Part shown: one piece after another, positions 1-5,077 of the stretch | How positions within the stretch are numbered: position 1 is the stretch's first letter | Layout: each line of letters begins with the position of its first letter | DNA from: Candidatus Peregrinibacteria bacterium | GTDB taxonomy: Bacteria; Patescibacteriota; Gracilibacteria; Peribacterales; Peribacteraceae | DNA: 6,718 nucleotides | Assembly: GCA_018662075.1 (NCBI GenBank) | Contig: JABJGX010000073.1 | Location: 1-6,718 of the forward strand | Direction: 5' to 3' | The notes under the pieces: model-generated | Database searches by the model: none | Told to the model about the DNA's origin: nothing | Seen by the model: the letters and a program-made list of their open reading frames with translations, nothing else | Program-made: the position numbers and the translations under genes

Positions 1-201
1 AGCCGTGAAGGAAAGTGGCTAGAGATGGGAGGCTGTGGAATGGTGCACCCAAATGTTCTTGAGGGTGTGGGGATAGACCCTAAAGAGTGGCAAGGGTTTG
101 CCTTTGGCTTTGGTATCGAGCGACCTCTTATGATCAAACATCAAATACCAGACCTTCGCTCATTTTATGAGGGAGATCTACGGTTCTTGAGACAGTTTTA
201 A
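1..201 (+). CDS. pheS: Phenylalanine--tRNA ligase alpha subunit, C-terminal end (partial)
   Basis: Only the last 66 codons lie in the window; the gene enters from the left in frame 1 and stops at TAA 199-201. PheS is the catalytic subunit of the (alpha-beta)2 enzyme that charges tRNA-Phe in the cytoplasm. The visible part is the conserved class II synthetase core end: a GCGMVHPNVL stretch, then the motif 3 region GFAFGFGIER, whose arginine contacts ATP in this family, and the typical ending IPDLRSFYEGDLRFLRQF. These match the PheS C-terminus closely, so identity is secure. The usual partner pheT does not follow: the next three bases are spacer, and then a short ORF begins on the other strand. 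The beta subunit must therefore be encoded elsewhere or upstream. No terminator hairpin is visible after the stop. Confidence 0.95.
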   Translation, partial: SREGKWLEMGGCGMVHPNVLEGVGIDPKEWQGFAFGFGIERPLMIKHQIPDLRSFYEGDLRFLRQF

Positions 202-204
202 TCC

Positions 205-276
205 TTACTTAACTGAAATAGGAGGACTAATCTGAACAGGTATTGCAGGTGGTGTGACTTCTATTGGTTTTGACAT
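205..276 (-). CDS. Possible 23-residue proline-rich peptide
   Basis: This is a short reading frame from ATG (276-274) to TAA (207-205), giving 23 residues that begin MSKPIEVTPP and end ISVK. Six of the 23 residues are proline and most of the rest are V, I, S or T; there is no membrane segment or signal peptide. I do not recognise it. The argument for it being real is the promoter directly upstream (TTGTAA, 17 bases, TATAAT), whose predicted start of transcription falls at or next to the ATG. There is no Shine-Dalgarno sequence, so it would be read as a leaderless mRNA. It ends three bases short of the convergent pheS stop. The promoter could instead drive an antisense RNA against the end of pheS, and the frame is short enough to occur by chance. 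Confidence 0.35.
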   Translation of the reverse strand: MSKPIEVTPPAIPVQISPPISVK

Positions 277-284
277 TTGATATT

Positions 285-313
285 ATTATACAATATTTAT
301 GCCTTTTTTACAA
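285..313 (-). promoter_or_regulatory. Sigma-70-type promoter reading away from pyrE toward pheS
   Basis: On the minus strand a -35-like TTGTAA (313-308) is separated by 17 bases from a perfect -10 TATAAT (290-285). The -10 ends eight bases before the ATG of the 23-residue ORF, so the transcript would be nearly leaderless. It lies just after the pyrE stop codon, so pyrE read-through could also supply this ORF. Confidence 0.5.
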
Positions 314-318
314 TAGAT

Positions 319-329
319 GATCACCTCCT
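319..329 (-). promoter_or_regulatory. Perfect anti-SD complement (AGGAGGTGATC) with no start codon
   Basis: The minus strand reads AGGAGGTGATC across the pyrE stop codon. This is the full complement of the 3' tail of bacterial 16S rRNA (GATCACCTCCT), stronger than any other SD-like site in the window. No ATG, GTG or TTG at SD distance opens a frame of more than a few codons; the nearest useful ATG (276) is about 40 bases away. It may be coincidental, a ribosome-binding remnant, or a docking site for the downstream small ORF. Confidence 0.3.
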
Positions 330-957
330 ACATCCACTCTTTCGGGTTCTGAGCGAATTTAGCTACCGTGTCCATATCACTCAAGTCCAGCCTTCCCTGC
401 TCTACTGCTACCTTAAGCAATGCAGTGAAATCGGCCACAGGATGGAACTTTACGCGTGCCTCAGCCTCTTTCTCCTTACTAGCGAGGAGTTCGTAGGTAA
501 AGATGGCAACAACGTCAGATACATTTGCTCCTCCTTCGTCCCTGAGGGCATTTACTGTGTGAACACTGCTTCCACCAGTAGAGATCAAGTCTTCAATAAC
601 AACCACATCAGTCCCTGGTTTTAGGTCTCCTTCTATCATTTTCTTTGCTCCATGCTCTTTTGCCTTACTACGAACATACACGAATGGAAGGTCCATTCTG
701 TCAGCGACAAGCGCTGCCCATCCAATAGCCGCTGTGGCTGTTCCGGCCAGGCAGTCTGGCTGCACATGAAGCGACCGTACTCTGCTTACCAAGGCATCTA
801 CAACGAAATTTCGTGCCTCTGGGTGGCTATAAACCATTCTGTTATCACAGTAGATAGGCGATTTTATACCCGAAGCCCACGTAAATGGCGGATCGATACT
901 AAGCTTTACAGCTCCGATGTCTATAAGAAGTTCGGCGATTCTCTTTCCGTGTGGCAT
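328..957 (-). CDS. pyrE: Orotate phosphoribosyltransferase
   Basis: The enzyme converts orotate and PRPP to orotidine 5'-monophosphate in pyrimidine synthesis, as a cytoplasmic dimer. From ATG 957 the protein has 209 residues, close to the usual 210 or so. The N-terminal part has the FTWASGIKSPIYCDNR block (residues 25-40), the SG..SPIY signature of PyrE. Residues 94-103 (YVRSKAKEHG) form the flexible catalytic loop with its lysines and histidine. The PRPP loop VVVIEDLISTGGSS is at 118-131, with the acidic pair E122-D123. An upstream ATG at 1032 would add 25 residues but would overlap the divergent rsmG, and PyrE homology begins just after M957, so I chose the shorter start. No Shine-Dalgarno sequence precedes it. 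The gene stands alone rather than in a pyr operon. Its stop TAG lies within an SD-like sequence. Confidence 0.93.
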   Translation of the reverse strand: MPHGKRIAELLIDIGAVKLSIDPPFTWASGIKSPIYCDNRMVYSHPEARNFVVDALVSRVRSLHVQPDCLAGTATAAIGWAALVADRMDLPFVYVRSKAKEHGAKKMIEGDLKPGTDVVVIEDLISTGGSSVHTVNALRDEGGANVSDVVAIFTYELLASKEKEAEARVKFHPVADFTALLKVAVEQGRLDLSDMDTVAKFAQNPKEWM

Positions 958-970
958 AAGAATGGTGAGT

Positions 971-985
971 AGTTTAAAATATACT
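971..985 (+). promoter_or_regulatory. Possible divergent promoter region of pyrE and rsmG
   Basis: Only 42 bases separate the two divergent starts (957 and 1000). On the plus strand a -10-like TATACT lies at 980-985, about 14 bases before the rsmG ATG. On the minus strand TAAACT (976-971) lies 13 bases before the pyrE ATG. Neither has a convincing -35, and neither gene has an SD sequence. The AT-rich centre is the only place for promoters, but the exact boxes are uncertain. Confidence 0.25.
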
Positions 986-999
986 TCAAGTTTGACAGC

Positions 1000-1674
1000 A
1001 TGATTACCGAAGAGCAACAACAACGGCTGCAAGATCTCAAAAAGGTTTTCCTAGAAGAGAACCAAAAGCTAAACCTTTCAGCCCTTCGGGATGAGGATGC
1101 TATATGGATAGGCAATATCTCTGATAGCCTTGTCGCTTTGGACCTAGAAATATTCCACGCACCAGACATCAAGATTCTTGATGTTGGCACCGGAGGAGGC
1201 TTCCCTTTGCTCCCTCTGGCTATTTGTCTGCCAGATACACAGTTTGTAGGGCTCGACTCTACAAAGAAGAAGCTTGATGCAGTAAGCCGTATGACAGACG
1301 CGCTCGGCATAGAGAATGTTCGCATGCTTGCCGGTCGATGTGAAGAAAAAGGAAGAGACCAGCAACATAGGAACCAATACGATATTGTTACTGCCAGAGC
1401 AGTTGCCCCTCTAAACATTCTTCTAGAATACGCAGCACCATTCGTGAAGCCGGGAGGACACTTTATTGCATGGAAGAGCATGAAGGTCGACACAGAGCTT
1501 GAAGAATCTTTACTTGCACGGGCGGAACTCTCTTGCCATTTGAATCAGCAATATGAATACGAGCTACCGGGAGACTGGGGCAAGAGGCAATTACTTGTAT
1601 TTGAAAAGACTTCAACCACCAGTGGAAAGTACCCGCGTGAAATTGGGATCCCTAAACTTCACCCCCTTCTCTAA
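1000..1674 (+). CDS. rsmG: 16S rRNA (guanine-N7)-methyltransferase RsmG (GidB)
   Basis: RsmG uses S-adenosylmethionine to methylate N7 of G527 (E. coli numbering) in the 530 loop of 16S rRNA. The 224-residue protein has the family layout. It has an N-terminal helix with NLSALRDEDAIWIGNISDSL (residues 25-44), the glycine-rich SAM site ILDVGTGGGFPLLPLAI (59-75), an acidic residue after the second strand in VGLDS (83-87), the RsmG-specific DIVTARAVAPL (128-138), and KPGGHFIAWK near residue 155. In most homologues the N-terminal block reads H..DSL; here an asparagine replaces the histidine. Length is slightly above the E. coli protein (207). The start is the first ATG after an in-frame TAG at 970-972. 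The stop TAA shares its last base with the ATG of rlmE, so the two methyltransferase genes are probably co-transcribed and translationally coupled. Confidence 0.93.
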   Translation: MITEEQQQRLQDLKKVFLEENQKLNLSALRDEDAIWIGNISDSLVALDLEIFHAPDIKILDVGTGGGFPLLPLAICLPDTQFVGLDSTKKKLDAVSRMTDALGIENVRMLAGRCEEKGRDQQHRNQYDIVTARAVAPLNILLEYAAPFVKPGGHFIAWKSMKVDTELEESLLARAELSCHLNQQYEYELPGDWGKRQLLVFEKTSTTSGKYPREIGIPKLHPLL

Positions 1675-2249
1675 TGCCAAAGCGATACATCCCCAATGAC
1701 AAATGGTCTAAAAAGGCTGCCGAAGAAGGTTACCGTGCGCGGTCTGTCTATAAGCTGATGGAACTGAATGAAAAGTTTTATATTATTCGTAATGGTATGA
1801 CGGTACTGGACCTAGGAGCAGCCCCCGGAAGTTGGCTTCAGTACACCGCAGAAGAAGTTGGCCCAAAGGGACGTGTCATCGGGATAGACTTAACCGAAAT
1901 AGAACCGATCGATAATGTGGAGACATACGTCGAAGACATTACGAACATCGACGCTATTAAAAAGATAGTTCCAGAAGAGGTGGACCTCATCCTTTCAGAC
2001 CTTGCTCCAAAAACAAGTGGCATACGCGATGTCGACCAATGGAAATCAATAGAGCTTAGCCAGGCAGTTGTTGAAACTGCACTAGAAATTCTTCGTCCTG
2101 GTGGAAAATGCGTCCTTAAAGTACTACGCGGAGGAGACTTTGAAGAATTTATCGCTGAGTGCAAGCAGCGCTGGAAAAAGCTGAAAGTCTTCTCTGTTGA
2201 AGCATCGCGAGACCGGAGTAACGAGATCTATGTGATTTTATGGAAGTAA
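1674..2249 (+). CDS. rlmE: 23S rRNA (uridine-2'-O)-methyltransferase RlmE (FtsJ/RrmJ)
   Basis: RlmE methylates the 2'-OH of U2552 in the A-loop of 23S rRNA late in 50S assembly, using S-adenosylmethionine. The 191-residue protein shows every catalytic feature of the FtsJ fold. The K-D-K-E tetrad is K27 (ARSVYKL), D109 (LSDLAPKTSG), K149 (VLKVLRGGDF) and E184 (SRDRSNEIYVI). The SAM-binding motif LDLGAAPGSW is at 45-54. An N-terminal basic segment (YRARSVYK) precedes the fold, as in E. coli. The ATG overlaps the rsmG stop by one base (TAATG), which favours translational coupling with a functional partner in ribosome modification. No member of the FtsH pair often found next to rlmE is present. 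A palindromic repeat element begins three bases after the stop. Confidence 0.93.
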   Translation: MPKRYIPNDKWSKKAAEEGYRARSVYKLMELNEKFYIIRNGMTVLDLGAAPGSWLQYTAEEVGPKGRVIGIDLTEIEPIDNVETYVEDITNIDAIKKIVPEEVDLILSDLAPKTSGIRDVDQWKSIELSQAVVETALEILRPGGKCVLKVLRGGDFEEFIAECKQRWKKLKVFSVEASRDRSNEIYVILWK

Positions 2250-2251
2250 TA

Positions 2252-2341
2252 TAAGTATTATGTATTAAGTATTATGTATTAAGGGCGCTAGCGAATCTCC
2301 GAGATATTTCCCCTTAATACTTAATACGTAGCCCTTAATAC
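2252..2341. repeat. Structured palindromic repeat element between rlmE and ftsE
   Basis: The left end is a tandem repeat of TAAGTATTATGTAT: two exact copies at 2252-2265 and 2266-2279, then four bases of a third. An imperfect inverted repeat follows. Positions 2269-2285 can pair with 2311-2327 at 16 of 17 positions, including a perfect 10-base core (GTATTAAGGG with CCCTTAATAC). The CCCTTAATAC arm is repeated at 2332-2341. The 25-base loop contains an 8-base perfect palindrome CGCTAGCG (2286-2293) and an ATCTC-C-GAGAT hairpin (2295-2305). No coding frame fills this 146-base gap. The structure suggests a REP- or MITE-like intergenic element. It could also act as a terminator-like hairpin after rlmE, but no T-run follows. 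Whether it occurs elsewhere in the genome cannot be seen here. Confidence 0.6.
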
Positions 2342-2380
2342 TATTGCAATAAATCTGTGATAGTGTGATGTGCGCTAAAT

Positions 2381-2389
2381 TGCTATAAT
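2381..2389 (+). promoter_or_regulatory. Extended -10 promoter of ftsE
   Basis: TGCTATAAT at 2381-2389 is a perfect extended -10 element (TGnTATAAT). It ends six bases before the ftsE ATG, so transcription would begin at or beside the A of the start codon. No good -35 lies at 16-19 bases, as is tolerated for extended -10 promoters. No Shine-Dalgarno sequence exists between it and the ATG. Confidence 0.6.
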
Positions 2390-2395
2390 ATAATT

Positions 2396-3157
2396 ATGAT
2401 AGAACTGAAAGGAGCATCAAAGCTGTATGAAAAAGTAAAAGTCCTTATAGACATCTCTTTTCGCATCGACCCTGGAGAGTTCGTTTGTATTACCGGTCCG
2501 AGCGGAGCCGGGAAATCGACACTCCTACATGTGCTGACTGGTGCTGAAAATATCACAAAAGGAAAGATCGAAGTCGACGGAGTAGACCTGCGACTTGTTC
2601 CACCGCTCGCCCTTCAGATGTTTAGGAGGAAGCTTGGTATTGTCTTTCAGGACTACAAGTTACTCGGTAACAGAACCGTGGCAGAGAATATCGCATTTCC
2701 ATTGGAGGTTTGCGGTGTACCAGATGAGCAGATTGAAAAGCGCGTACGAAAGGTTCTAGAGCTTGTCGATCTTACGAAGCATGCACACACATTACCGCAT
2801 GCACTCTCTGGCGGAGAAAAAGCTCGCGCGGCTATTGGCAGAGCAATAGTGCACGATCCAATTATCATTCTTGCAGATGAGCCAACTGGAAATATCGACC
2901 CCGATCAATCTGTCAAAATTATGAAACTCTTCAAACAGATTCACGACAGTGGAACGACTATTGTTATTGCAACGCATGACAGTGGCCTTGTTGATGCTCT
3001 CAAGCCTCGAGTCATCCAACTCGTAGATGGAGAGATCATTCGCGATAGCACTGGGAAATATCAAAATACTATAAAAAAACCTACAGCAACTACTTCGACT
3101 AAAAGCACATCTAAAATTCCAAAACGAAAAGTGAAAGTAACAGGTATTGGTGCGTAA
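2396..3157 (+). CDS. ftsE: Cell-division ABC transporter ATP-binding protein FtsE
   Basis: FtsE is the ATPase partner of the membrane protein FtsX; the complex controls septal peptidoglycan hydrolases at the division site. The 253-residue protein has all ABC motifs: Walker A GPSGAGKST (34-42), Q-loop VFQDYKLL with Q85, signature LSGGEKARAAIGRA (137-150), Walker B IIILADEPTGNID (156-168) and the H-loop histidine H194. The stretch FQDYKLL...TVAENIAFPLEVCG is typical of FtsE; LolD/MacB-type ATPases are the main alternative. The signature reads EKAR where EQQR is usual. A roughly 36-residue tail (218-253), rich in K, T and S and basic at the end, extends it beyond the usual 220 or so residues. 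The expected ftsX does not follow: the gene stops directly against a convergent gene with no spacer. A leaderless start is predicted. Confidence 0.85.
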   Translation: MIELKGASKLYEKVKVLIDISFRIDPGEFVCITGPSGAGKSTLLHVLTGAENITKGKIEVDGVDLRLVPPLALQMFRRKLGIVFQDYKLLGNRTVAENIAFPLEVCGVPDEQIEKRVRKVLELVDLTKHAHTLPHALSGGEKARAAIGRAIVHDPIIILADEPTGNIDPDQSVKIMKLFKQIHDSGTTIVIATHDSGLVDALKPRVIQLVDGEIIRDSTGKYQNTIKKPTATTSTKSTSKIPKRKVKVTGIGA

Positions 3158-3610
3158 CTACTCGACTGGGTCTAGCACTTCTGGCTTTATGACTTCAGGC
3201 TCTTCTGGCTTTTTCTCTTCTTTTTTAGGAGCGTTTATTGGATACCATCTCACAAGTGCTGTTGATACAATAAGGAAATACACAAGCTCTGGAAGTATTG
3301 CTTCCCATGGCATTTGGCCTCGGGCAAGAACAATGACATCGATCAAGAAGATCATGAAATGCATCAGGAGCAACATAATGATGATCGTTCCATATTTACG
3401 AGGACGAGCAAATGCAAGCAGGGCCCCTAGTCCAAATACAGAGAGCAGTGCACCAATAATCATTGTGAGGTAATTGTGCACATTATCGAGTGGTGGCAGC
3501 TGAAATATGTCTGCAATGATCTCTGGAGTCATAAAGAAGAGATACGCAGCATAAAAGTTGGCTGCACAGACCACTAGAAGAACAAGCCTAATCATGATTC
3601 CGTTTTTCAT
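3158..3610 (-). CDS. Four-helix membrane protein of unknown function
   Basis: The 150-residue protein is hydrophobic, with four likely membrane segments at about 9-27, 48-68, 75-95 and 104-120. A cytoplasm-like charged patch (RPRKYG, 69-74) lies between helices 2 and 3. The last 24 residues form a hydrophilic tail rich in K, E and P (PKKEEKKPEEPEV...). I do not recognise a named family and see no catalytic motif. ATG 3610 is chosen because a promoter-like pair ends seven bases before it, and because a longer frame (ATG 3715) would run through the purM start with no membrane-protein character. It is divergent from purM (29-base gap between starts) and convergent with ftsE, whose stop codon directly abuts its own TAG. 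Its position beside ftsE does not show a link, since the two are transcribed toward each other. It is not FtsX, which is about twice as long. Confidence 0.7.
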   Translation of the reverse strand: MKNGIMIRLVLLVVCAANFYAAYLFFMTPEIIADIFQLPPLDNVHNYLTMIIGALLSVFGLGALLAFARPRKYGTIIIMLLLMHFMIFLIDVIVLARGQMPWEAILPELVYFLIVSTALVRWYPINAPKKEEKKPEEPEVIKPEVLDPVE

Positions 3611-3633
3611 TAGACCCAGATTAAGGCTATACT
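3604..3633 (+). promoter_or_regulatory. Promoter of purM
   Basis: TATACT at 3628-3633 ends six bases before the purM ATG, and TTTTCA (3604-3609, four of six consensus bases) lies 18 bases upstream of it. No Shine-Dalgarno sequence separates the -10 from the start, so a leaderless mRNA is predicted. The -35 overlaps the first codon of the divergent membrane-protein gene. Confidence 0.5.
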
Positions 3634-3646
3634 CCGGCCATGACAA
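3618..3646 (-). promoter_or_regulatory. Promoter of the four-helix membrane protein
   Basis: On the minus strand TTGTCA (3646-3641, five of six consensus bases) is 17 bases from TAATCT (3623-3618). The -10 ends seven bases before ATG 3610, predicting a leaderless transcript. The -35 lies inside the first codons of purM, so the two divergent promoters overlap. Confidence 0.5.
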
Positions 3647-4707
3647 GCTACAAAGACTCTGGAGTCGACATAACGGCCGGCAACGAGGCATCTCGAATTG
3701 CCTATACACATGCAAAATCTACCTTCGATAGCAGATCTGGCAAAATTGGTGCACCCGTAACAGATGATGGTGGATTTGCTGGAATGCTCGATATGGGAGA
3801 CTTCTACCTCGTTCAAAATGATGATGGCACAGGGTCAAAGATGGAATTAGCTGTCCTCATGAACAACTACGACACTATTGGGTACGATCTTCTTGCTATG
3901 GTTGTAGATGATGCCATTTGCACAGGAGCTGAGGTGATCTCTATAAGTAACACACTCGACGTAGGAATAGTTGATACCTCTGTTATAGACTCGCTTCTTG
4001 CAGGCCTTGCAAAAGCTTGTATAGAGCAAAAGATTGTTATTCCTGGAGGAGAAATTGCAGAAGTACCAGGTGCTGTTCACTCCCCTGTCTGGAACGCAAC
4101 ATCTGTAGGGGTTGTCACAAAAGACAAAGTGATTACCGGAGCTGACATCAAAGAAGGAGACACAATTATCGCTCTGAAATCTGGCGTCGCTCGTAGCAAC
4201 GGCTTTAGTCTTATTCGTAGAATACTACTCGATACCCAGGGAAGGAATTGGCAGAACGTTGTCTGGAGAGGTCAAACGTGGGGAGAGGTCATGTTGACCC
4301 CTAGTATTATCTACCACGGTGCACTTCTAAAACTTCTTGGTCGCCATGGCGAGCAGCGTTTAGTAAACATTAAAGGACTTGCACACATTACTGGTGGTGG
4401 GATTGCTGAAAACCTTAAACGAACACTAAAAACCTCTGGTACAGGAGCAACTCTGACAAGTTTATTCGAACCGCACGATGCACTAAAAGACTTGATCGTT
4501 CTTGGGAATGTACCAATAAAAGAAGCCTATAACACATGGAATATGGGAAATGGAATGCTCGTTATTGTTGATGCTTCAGACGCACATACTACTATTGCAG
4601 AACTTAAAAAATCAGGAATAGAAGCACAAGTTGCAGGAAGTGTTACTGCCGGACCTGACGTCAGTGTTACTGCGTTCGATGGATCAAGCATTACATGTTC
4701 GTCGTAA
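3640..4707 (+). CDS. purM: Phosphoribosylformylglycinamidine cyclo-ligase (AIR synthetase)
   Basis: PurM closes the imidazole ring in purine synthesis: FGAM plus ATP gives AIR. The 355-residue protein is close to the usual 345. It starts with the family signature YKDSGVDITAGNEA (residues 4-17). Next come GGFAGML (44-50), the DDGTGSK block equivalent to DGVGTK (61-67), DTIGYDLLAMVVDD (78-91), GGEIAEVPG equivalent to GGETAEMPG (136-144), SNGFSL (186-191), LTPSIIY (219-225), AHITGGG (248-254) and the late NMGNGM stretch equivalent to FNMGVGM. One conserved position differs: the usual VND reads VDD (D90). The start is supported by the YKDSGVD motif right after it and by a -10 six bases upstream. 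No other purine gene is nearby, so it is an isolated pathway member, common in streamlined genomes. Confidence 0.93.
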   Translation: MTSYKDSGVDITAGNEASRIAYTHAKSTFDSRSGKIGAPVTDDGGFAGMLDMGDFYLVQNDDGTGSKMELAVLMNNYDTIGYDLLAMVVDDAICTGAEVISISNTLDVGIVDTSVIDSLLAGLAKACIEQKIVIPGGEIAEVPGAVHSPVWNATSVGVVTKDKVITGADIKEGDTIIALKSGVARSNGFSLIRRILLDTQGRNWQNVVWRGQTWGEVMLTPSIIYHGALLKLLGRHGEQRLVNIKGLAHITGGGIAENLKRTLKTSGTGATLTSLFEPHDALKDLIVLGNVPIKEAYNTWNMGNGMLVIVDASDAHTTIAELKKSGIEAQVAGSVTAGPDVSVTAFDGSSITCSS

Positions 4708-4716
4708 AAAAGCTCA

Positions 4717-4746
4717 TTGCCTATTCGACACAAAAAGAGATACGAT
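4717..4746 (+). promoter_or_regulatory. Possible promoter of a small ORF after purM
   Basis: TTGCCT (4717-4722) is 18 bases from TACGAT (4741-4746), each matching four of six consensus bases. The -10 ends seven bases before ATG 4754, the same spacing seen at other starts in this window. Confidence 0.3.
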
Positions 4747-4753
4747 GTGTCTA

Positions 4754-4900
4754 ATGCGTAGCAAACCTGATGTATCTGAAGTGAAAAACAAGCCTTCGCA
4801 GCACACAAAAATTAGTCAAAATCAACAGAGTATGGAAATTAGTGAGATGCCGTACAGAAAACCTCACCCCATGATCAATCTTGCTGATGCAAAAAAATAA
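4754..4900 (+). CDS. Small hydrophilic protein of unknown function
   Basis: A 48-residue frame starts at ATG 4754 and stops at TAA 4898-4900. It is polar and slightly basic, rich in K, S, Q, N and P (for example SEVKNKPSQHTKISQNQQ), with no membrane segment, cysteine or recognisable motif, so it is probably disordered. The start is chosen for the -10-like hexamer seven bases upstream; the frame itself remains open back into the end of purM, and ATG 4745 is a possible alternative. It lies 46 bases after purM and just before a candidate small-RNA unit. I do not recognise it. Its size and low complexity mean it could be a chance frame. Confidence 0.35.
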   Translation: MRSKPDVSEVKNKPSQHTKISQNQQSMEISEMPYRKPHPMINLADAKK

Positions 4901-4910
4901 ATTGATAAAC

Positions 4911-4939
4911 TTGCATTCAAGAAAAATTGTTATTAAGAT
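4911..4939 (+). promoter_or_regulatory. Possible promoter of the candidate structured RNA
   Basis: TTGCAT (4911-4916) is 17 bases from TAAGAT (4934-4939). The boxes match three and four of six consensus bases. Transcription would begin near 4946, at the start of the structured stretch that ends in a clear terminator. Confidence 0.35.
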
Positions 4940-4946
4940 ACTGGTA

Positions 4947-5021
4947 ATGACTCGACAGAATCTTATTATTAAGCTCAATCTTCTCGTCTGCCTTACGGTG
5001 GAACGGGGGTTGCGTGCATAA
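4947..5021 (+). CDS. Possible 24-residue peptide inside the candidate RNA
   Basis: A frame from ATG 4947 to TAA 5019-5021 encodes 24 residues with a hydrophobic centre (LIIKLNLLVCLTV) flanked by charged ends. The promoter-like TAAGAT ends seven bases before the ATG, fitting a leaderless start. The same bases form the long hairpin described for the candidate RNA, so this is either a peptide gene, a leader peptide of an attenuator, or a chance frame within a structured RNA. I do not recognise the peptide. Confidence 0.25.
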   Translation: MTRQNLIIKLNLLVCLTVERGLRA

Positions 5022-5044
5022 TAAGATTATTTAACTCTTAGTAC

Positions 5045-5077
5045 GAACTCCCCTTCCAAGCCGGAGTTTCTTTTTTT
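5045..5077 (+). terminator. Intrinsic (rho-independent) terminator
   Basis: GAACTCC (5045-5051) pairs with GGAGTTT (5063-5069) around an 11-base loop, giving seven pairs with one G-U. A run of seven T follows at 5071-5077. It works on the plus strand only, because the other side lacks a T-run. It lies 22 bases before the ATG of the acidic ORF, so it either ends the small-RNA unit or controls read-through into that ORF. Confidence 0.75.

Larger units (their letters stand above)
4946..5077 (+). ncRNA. Candidate structured small RNA or leader ending at an intrinsic terminator
   Basis: Between a promoter-like site and a strong terminator lies a stretch that folds well by eye. An 11-base perfect outer stem pairs AATCTTATTAT (4959-4969) with ATAATAAGATT (5018-5028). 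Inside it, 4973-4978 can pair with much of 5010-5017. A long inner stem pairs 4981-4992 with 4997-5009, including several G-U pairs and one bulged A, and closes on a UUAC tetraloop (4993-4996). The terminator hairpin follows 16 bases later. I looked for the SRP RNA apical motif and for fluoride, ZTP and preQ1 riboswitch sequences and found none; RNase P RNA would be much longer. It may be a free RNA of about 130 bases, or an attenuator leader for the acidic ORF at 5099. A 24-residue ORF overlaps it. Confidence 0.4.

Noticed and set aside
220..225. AGGAGG on the plus strand after pheS, looking like a Shine-Dalgarno sequence.
   Set aside because: No start codon opens a real frame downstream on that strand; on the other strand the same bases are proline codons of the 23-residue ORF.
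270..275. Perfect TTGACA on the plus strand.
   Set aside because: No -10 at 16-18 bases, and the transcript would run antisense into pyrE. The opposite-strand promoter fits better.
277..624. Plus-strand ORF of 115 codons opposite pyrE.
   Set aside because: It is the antisense shadow of a well-conserved enzyme and shows no family features of its own.
992..997. Perfect TTGACA three bases before the rsmG ATG.
   Set aside because: A promoter from this box would start inside rsmG, and no -10-like hexamer is found at the right distance.
2252..2283. CRISPR array from the regularly repeated units.
   Set aside because: The units are 14 bases in direct tandem without spacers and no cas gene is present.
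2342..2351. Palindrome TATTGCAATA upstream of ftsE as an operator.
   Set aside because: Ten AT-rich bases, 30 bases from the -10, with no second copy; too weak to list as a site.
3611..3715. N-terminal extension of the four-helix membrane protein to ATG 3715.
   Set aside because: It would read through the purM start in antisense and is not membrane-like; a promoter sits inside it.
4946..5077. Possibility that the structured stretch is SRP RNA, 6S RNA, RNase P RNA or a known riboswitch.
   Set aside because: The SRP GGAA-loop motif is absent, the hairpin is shorter than 6S RNA and lacks its central bubble, RNase P RNA is far longer, and no riboswitch core I know was recognised.
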